This document shows positions 61,211 through 64,000 of a DNA stretch of 64,000 bases, in pieces; position 1 is the first letter of the stretch; each line of letters begins with the position of its first letter. The stretch is from Mageeibacillus sp. (lineage in GTDB: Bacteria > Bacillota > Clostridia > Saccharofermentanales > Saccharofermentanaceae). The position numbers were made by a program, and so were the translations under genes. The stretch covers positions 124,001-188,000 of the forward strand of contig JAKVLB010000004.1 in assembly GCA_022484595.1 (NCBI GenBank), written 5' to 3'. The notes beneath the pieces were generated by a model. It saw nothing but the letters and a program-made list of their open reading frames with translations, searched no databases and was not told where the DNA came from.

Positions 61211-62029
61211 TTAGTCCTCCTGTATGCTGTATAAATTTATTTCATTCCTGATATTATTTGTTAAAACTATAGTTAGGGAAGATGTGTTTCCAAATCTAAC
61301 TTTACTAATCTTAAAGGTCATAATAATGTACTTGAGTAAATCCTGTGGCTTCACCTCTGCATTATTAAATCTTGTTATTCCGTTTCCCAATAGAGGAAGA
61401 ACAATAGGTTTCCCTGCATAAACCACATCTAACTCACTCCACATGTGCATTAAGCAAGAAATGTAATCTTCAAGGGATATAAATGCACGATTATCATCAT
61501 CAAAATGTGTAAAAGCCAACAGAAAGAAATCATCTACTGGGCAAATAGAACCAAGCCGATATTTAGTGGTCTTACCTCCATATGCTCGGTTTACGTTAGC
61601 TTCTACTATAGCGTTTTTTAAACGTAGATCAGACGATATCTTGTTATTCAGTTCATCTATATCTTGTACATGACCGTTAATGTATTGCCCATTTAGAGAT
61701 GTTTCAGAAATAATTTTATCGTCTACCGTTGCATCAAAATACTCATTGAACGCAATAATCTTATTTCCTGCTTCAGAAAAGAGATCACTATATTTTATGG
61801 TTACCTTTGTTCCATTAATTTTAAGAACTTTTGCTTGTAATCTGTTAGCATAGATCCATAAAGCAAGGCACACAGTGATAAAAACAGCAAGAAAACAAAC
61901 TGCAATAACAATTTTACATTTTTGCTCTATATCAAAAACGGTTAAAATAAGAGAAAGTATAGCTGCTATGGCAGAGAGAGATTTAGCATATTGTGGGAGC
62001 AGGATCTTATCGTTTATTTTTACCTTCAT
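61211..62029 (-). CDS. thsA: Thoeris type II ThsA-like membrane protein with macro domain
   Basis: 272 residues. Two membrane segments near the N terminus (about 15-31 and 38-60) are followed by a macro-like domain (ISSDLRLKNAIVEANVNRAYGGKTTKY, GSICPVDDFFLLAFTHFDDDN, KPIVLPLLGNGITRF). This is the layout of the ThsA effector of type II Thoeris, whose macro domain binds a TIR-made histidine-ADPR signal and then harms the membrane. It lies directly between Res of a type III restriction system and the ThsB-like gene. Confidence 0.82.
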   Translation of the reverse strand: MKVKINDKILLPQYAKSLSAIAAILSLILTVFDIEQKCKIVIAVCFLAVFITVCLALWIYANRLQAKVLKINGTKVTIKYSDLFSEAGNKIIAFNEYFDATVDDKIISETSLNGQYINGHVQDIDELNNKISSDLRLKNAIVEANVNRAYGGKTTKYRLGSICPVDDFFLLAFTHFDDDNRAFISLEDYISCLMHMWSELDVVYAGKPIVLPLLGNGITRFNNAEVKPQDLLKYIIMTFKISKVRFGNTSSLTIVLTNNIRNEINLYSIQED

Positions 62030-62053
62030 TGCACCGATACCTCAGATTATATA

Positions 62054-64000
62054 TTATATAAACACTTCAATTGGCTTCCACACATTTCTATTAGTTACAT
62101 CCTCCGCCCATTCAGTGTTTGAAAGATAAATCTGCGTGCCGACTGCTCGGACAAATCCCCACTTGATTTCCATGTGCCGAGATGCGTATTCCTTCAAGGC
62201 ATCAAACTTGCGGGGAGCATATTTATCGATGTTGTTGGAACTGCCGTCTGCGGTCATGCCGCCTTTGGCTTCAATGATCCATACATCGCCGTTTTTTAAC
62301 TGAATAATATAGTCCGGGTAGAAGTTGCTGCGCCGGAAAGCCATACGATACACGATGCTAAAGTACTCATCGCCCTTATCTCCGTTCTTATAGCACCATT
62401 CCACCGCATCATAGTGTTCGCACCAATCCTCGAAGGAAATCTCTGTAAAGGTGCGATTCGGCTGAATAAGAATATTGTTACCATAGTCCACAAACGGGTT
62501 CCTACCCATGATTTTTGTGCTTGGAATGCGCTTGTGCTGCTTGTAATACTGCTCTCTCGGAATTGCCCAATCCGTAGTAAGAATATCCGCTTGCTCAATT
62601 TCCGCTATACGGCCTGCGCTGACACCGCTGAATACATCCACAAGACGTTCTCGGTTGTTTACGAGAAAAGCGTTGTATTCACGAAGGCTCAAGCCGTCAA
62701 TCAGCTTATGCTCCCGTTCAAAAGCAATCTCTTCTTCCGAGAACAATGACATCTGCATATCAATCGGACCAAAAAGCACACGAAGCGCATTGTTGGAGAT
62801 GTTTTCGTCAATGCCTATAGCACGAGCAATACGGCGCTTTGCGTCACGTATGATAAAGCCATCATCGTGATTACTGATCTGATGTTCTCCGCCAAAGATA
62901 CGATTCAGAGAACGGATATCATGCGTAGTCCGTGCGACGCCCTCAATGGCTTCTGTTTTCAGCTTTGTGCCGAAAACGTAGCCCTTGCTGACTTCCATTT
63001 CATGCTTGTCCAACTTGCCGTCTTTGTCGAGATCACAATCCGTCAGCATCTGCTCACGGATAACCTTAACCACCGCTTCAGGATTAACTGCATAGCGGTC
63101 GCTGCCGTTGAGTGATTCTTTCTGAAGAACAATGTTCGGCGCTTCAAATTTGCGCTTATACAGATAGGTATAGAAAGAATCGCCTATACTGTTTGTAAGT
63201 CCCTCAGCATACTCACTGTCAAGCGTATATACATAGCAATTATCGATCAGCGTGCAGTTATAATGTTTGCGCTCCGGCATACGGCGCACACGTCCCACAG
63301 TCTGTATATTAAACCGTTCTGTGCCACCTTCACGCAGCTTCACAAGAATTTTTGCACGAGGGCAATCCCAGCCCGTGGCAATCGCCTGTTTGAACAGCAG
63401 GAACGCATATTGACCATTCAGCTTTTTGATTTCATCCGGGTTATCCGGGTGATCGCCGCTGAACCAAGACGCAACAAGACCGGAGGTGGAAGAATACCCT
63501 AAATCCTCCAGTGCCTGTTTTACACGGTCAATCCACTCGTCATAGCCGTTTGGGAACTGGATCAGCACGAGCGGCCTGATTTTCAGTCCTCTGCGGTCAT
63601 ACTCCGCTTGTATTTCCTTACGCTTTTTATCTGCCAAATCGAGCAAAAGCAGGTCATCGTCCAGCTTGTTATTATCCTCAATGGCAGCAGAAACGCCCTC
63701 GTTGATAGATATTCCGGCTGCAATCAGACCTGCGCTGATAACCTCATCGTCCGGGATTATTTCCGTGTGATCCCCCTTGCTAACAGGAGTAGCGGAAATA
63801 CGCAGCACATGGACAGGTTGGATATTGCCGACGTACTCATTCGCCGTTTCTTGGTATTTATGCTCCTCATCTATGAGCATGAATATATCAATGCCGTTCG
63901 TATGGCAGAACAGCACCTTGCCCATCAGGTCACGATGCTCTCCTTCACGAAGAACAACATTCGAGGCCCGGTTAATTTTATCCCAGTTGATAAAGAAAAC
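62054..64000 (-). CDS. type III restriction enzyme Res subunit (partial)
   Basis: At least 648 residues; the frame is open to the right edge, where VFFINWDKIN... continues N-terminal helicase sequence, so the start lies outside. Superfamily 2 motifs: MLIDEEH (II), ISATPVSKGDH (III) and QTVGRVRRMPE (VI), with GWDCPRAKILVKLREGG between. The C-terminal nuclease site FYPDYIIQLKNGDVWIIEAK is a PD-(D/E)xK. Type III Res cuts unmodified DNA after translocation. The Mod methyltransferase should be upstream, outside the window. Confidence 0.88.
   Translation of the reverse strand, partial: VFFINWDKINRASNVVLREGEHRDLMGKVLFCHTNGIDIFMLIDEEHKYQETANEYVGNIQPVHVLRISATPVSKGDHTEIIPDDEVISAGLIAAGISINEGVSAAIEDNNKLDDDLLLLDLADKKRKEIQAEYDRRGLKIRPLVLIQFPNGYDEWIDRVKQALEDLGYSSTSGLVASWFSGDHPDNPDEIKKLNGQYAFLLFKQAIATGWDCPRAKILVKLREGGTERFNIQTVGRVRRMPERKHYNCTLIDNCYVYTLDSEYAEGLTNSIGDSFYTYLYKRKFEAPNIVLQKESLNGSDRYAVNPEAVVKVIREQMLTDCDLDKDGKLDKHEMEVSKGYVFGTKLKTEAIEGVARTTHDIRSLNRIFGGEHQISNHDDGFIIRDAKRRIARAIGIDENISNNALRVLFGPIDMQMSLFSEEEIAFEREHKLIDGLSLREYNAFLVNNRERLVDVFSGVSAGRIAEIEQADILTTDWAIPREQYYKQHKRIPSTKIMGRNPFVDYGNNILIQPNRTFTEISFEDWCEHYDAVEWCYKNGDKGDEYFSIVYRMAFRRSNFYPDYIIQLKNGDVWIIEAKGGMTADGSSNNIDKYAPRKFDALKEYASRHMEIKWGFVRAVGTQIYLSNTEWAEDVTNRNVWKPIEVFI

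Noticed and set aside
1-64000. CRISPR arrays, rRNA genes and insertion sequences
   Set aside because: No regularly spaced repeats, rRNA sequence or transposase genes were seen.

Overview
The window looks like chromosomal DNA from an anaerobic, Gram-positive member of the Clostridia. The signs are strong AGGAGG ribosome binding sites throughout, the dnaA-dnaN-recF-remB-gyrB order of Firmicutes, ChW (clostridial hydrophobic W) repeat proteins, a sortase, a rubredoxin/rubrerythrin oxygen-defence protein, a HydE hydrogenase maturase and an Rrf2-linked isc cluster. The genus cannot be fixed from the sequence alone.

Layout. 1-2.7 kb: small accessory operon (GyrI-like protein, two GNAT acetyltransferases, ORF6N/PLD-like protein). 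2.7-8.05 kb: mobilizable element (inverted-repeat-rich oriT candidate, core-binding-domain protein, relaxase, MobC, RHH protein, tyrosine recombinase, excisionase-like protein, XRE regulator) abutting the 3' end of guaA. 8.07-12.5 kb: guaA, a lipoprotein, purA and a sortase, all on the minus strand. 12.6-21.2 kb: replication and segregation block (dnaA, oriC candidate, dnaN, recF, remB, gyrB, two parS sites, parA, parB) and tRNA-Ser(UGA). Coding strand flips at dnaA, as expected at the origin. 21.4-25.1 kb: ArsR/permease/DUF6485/thioredoxin-fold operon, then hydE and an SGNH hydrolase. 25.2-33.9 kb: sulfur amino acid operon (metY, ECF S component, mccB-like, mccA-like, metNIQ, CMD-family protein, Fe-ADH). 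33.9-38.1 kb: Rrf2 regulator, mnmA, iscU, iscS, HxlR regulator, trxA. 38.2-41.4 kb: thrS and ldh. 41.5-47.6 kb: two ChW-repeat exoproteins (transglutaminase-like, GH25), a cytoplasmic amylase and a PIN-like protein. 47.6-59.5 kb: membrane protein, TetR regulator, large ABC transporter, solute-binding lipoprotein, membrane diguanylate cyclase, MATE exporter and the flavoredoxin-rubredoxin-rubrerythrin fusion. 59.7-64 kb: accessory/defence island with a 'virulence-related' protein, DUF4314, a type II Thoeris pair (ThsB TIR-like, ThsA membrane-macro) and the partial Res subunit of a type III restriction system running off the right edge.

The most interesting regulatory structure is ahead of metY. 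A good promoter drives a 37-codon leader ORF with its own Shine-Dalgarno and six internal Met codons, three of them within codons 10-14. It is followed by an intrinsic terminator whose left arm is also perfectly complementary, over 14 bases, to leader codons 15-20. This is the architecture of a ribosome-controlled transcription attenuator for methionine/cysteine metabolism, and I see no SAM riboswitch or T-box there. Three promoters around sulfur and Fe-S genes (SGNH-hydE, met leader, iscS) share the decamer CCTATTGACA over their -35 elements, suggesting a common regulator; the Rrf2 protein encoded here is a natural candidate. Other notable items are the fusion gene that keeps an internal SD-ATG for free rubrerythrin, an ORF6N gene whose upstream palindrome is mirrored in its own coding sequence, a ThrRS without TGS domain behind an anticodon-like 5' UTR hairpin, and a lactate dehydrogenase with Arg at the substrate-discriminating position.
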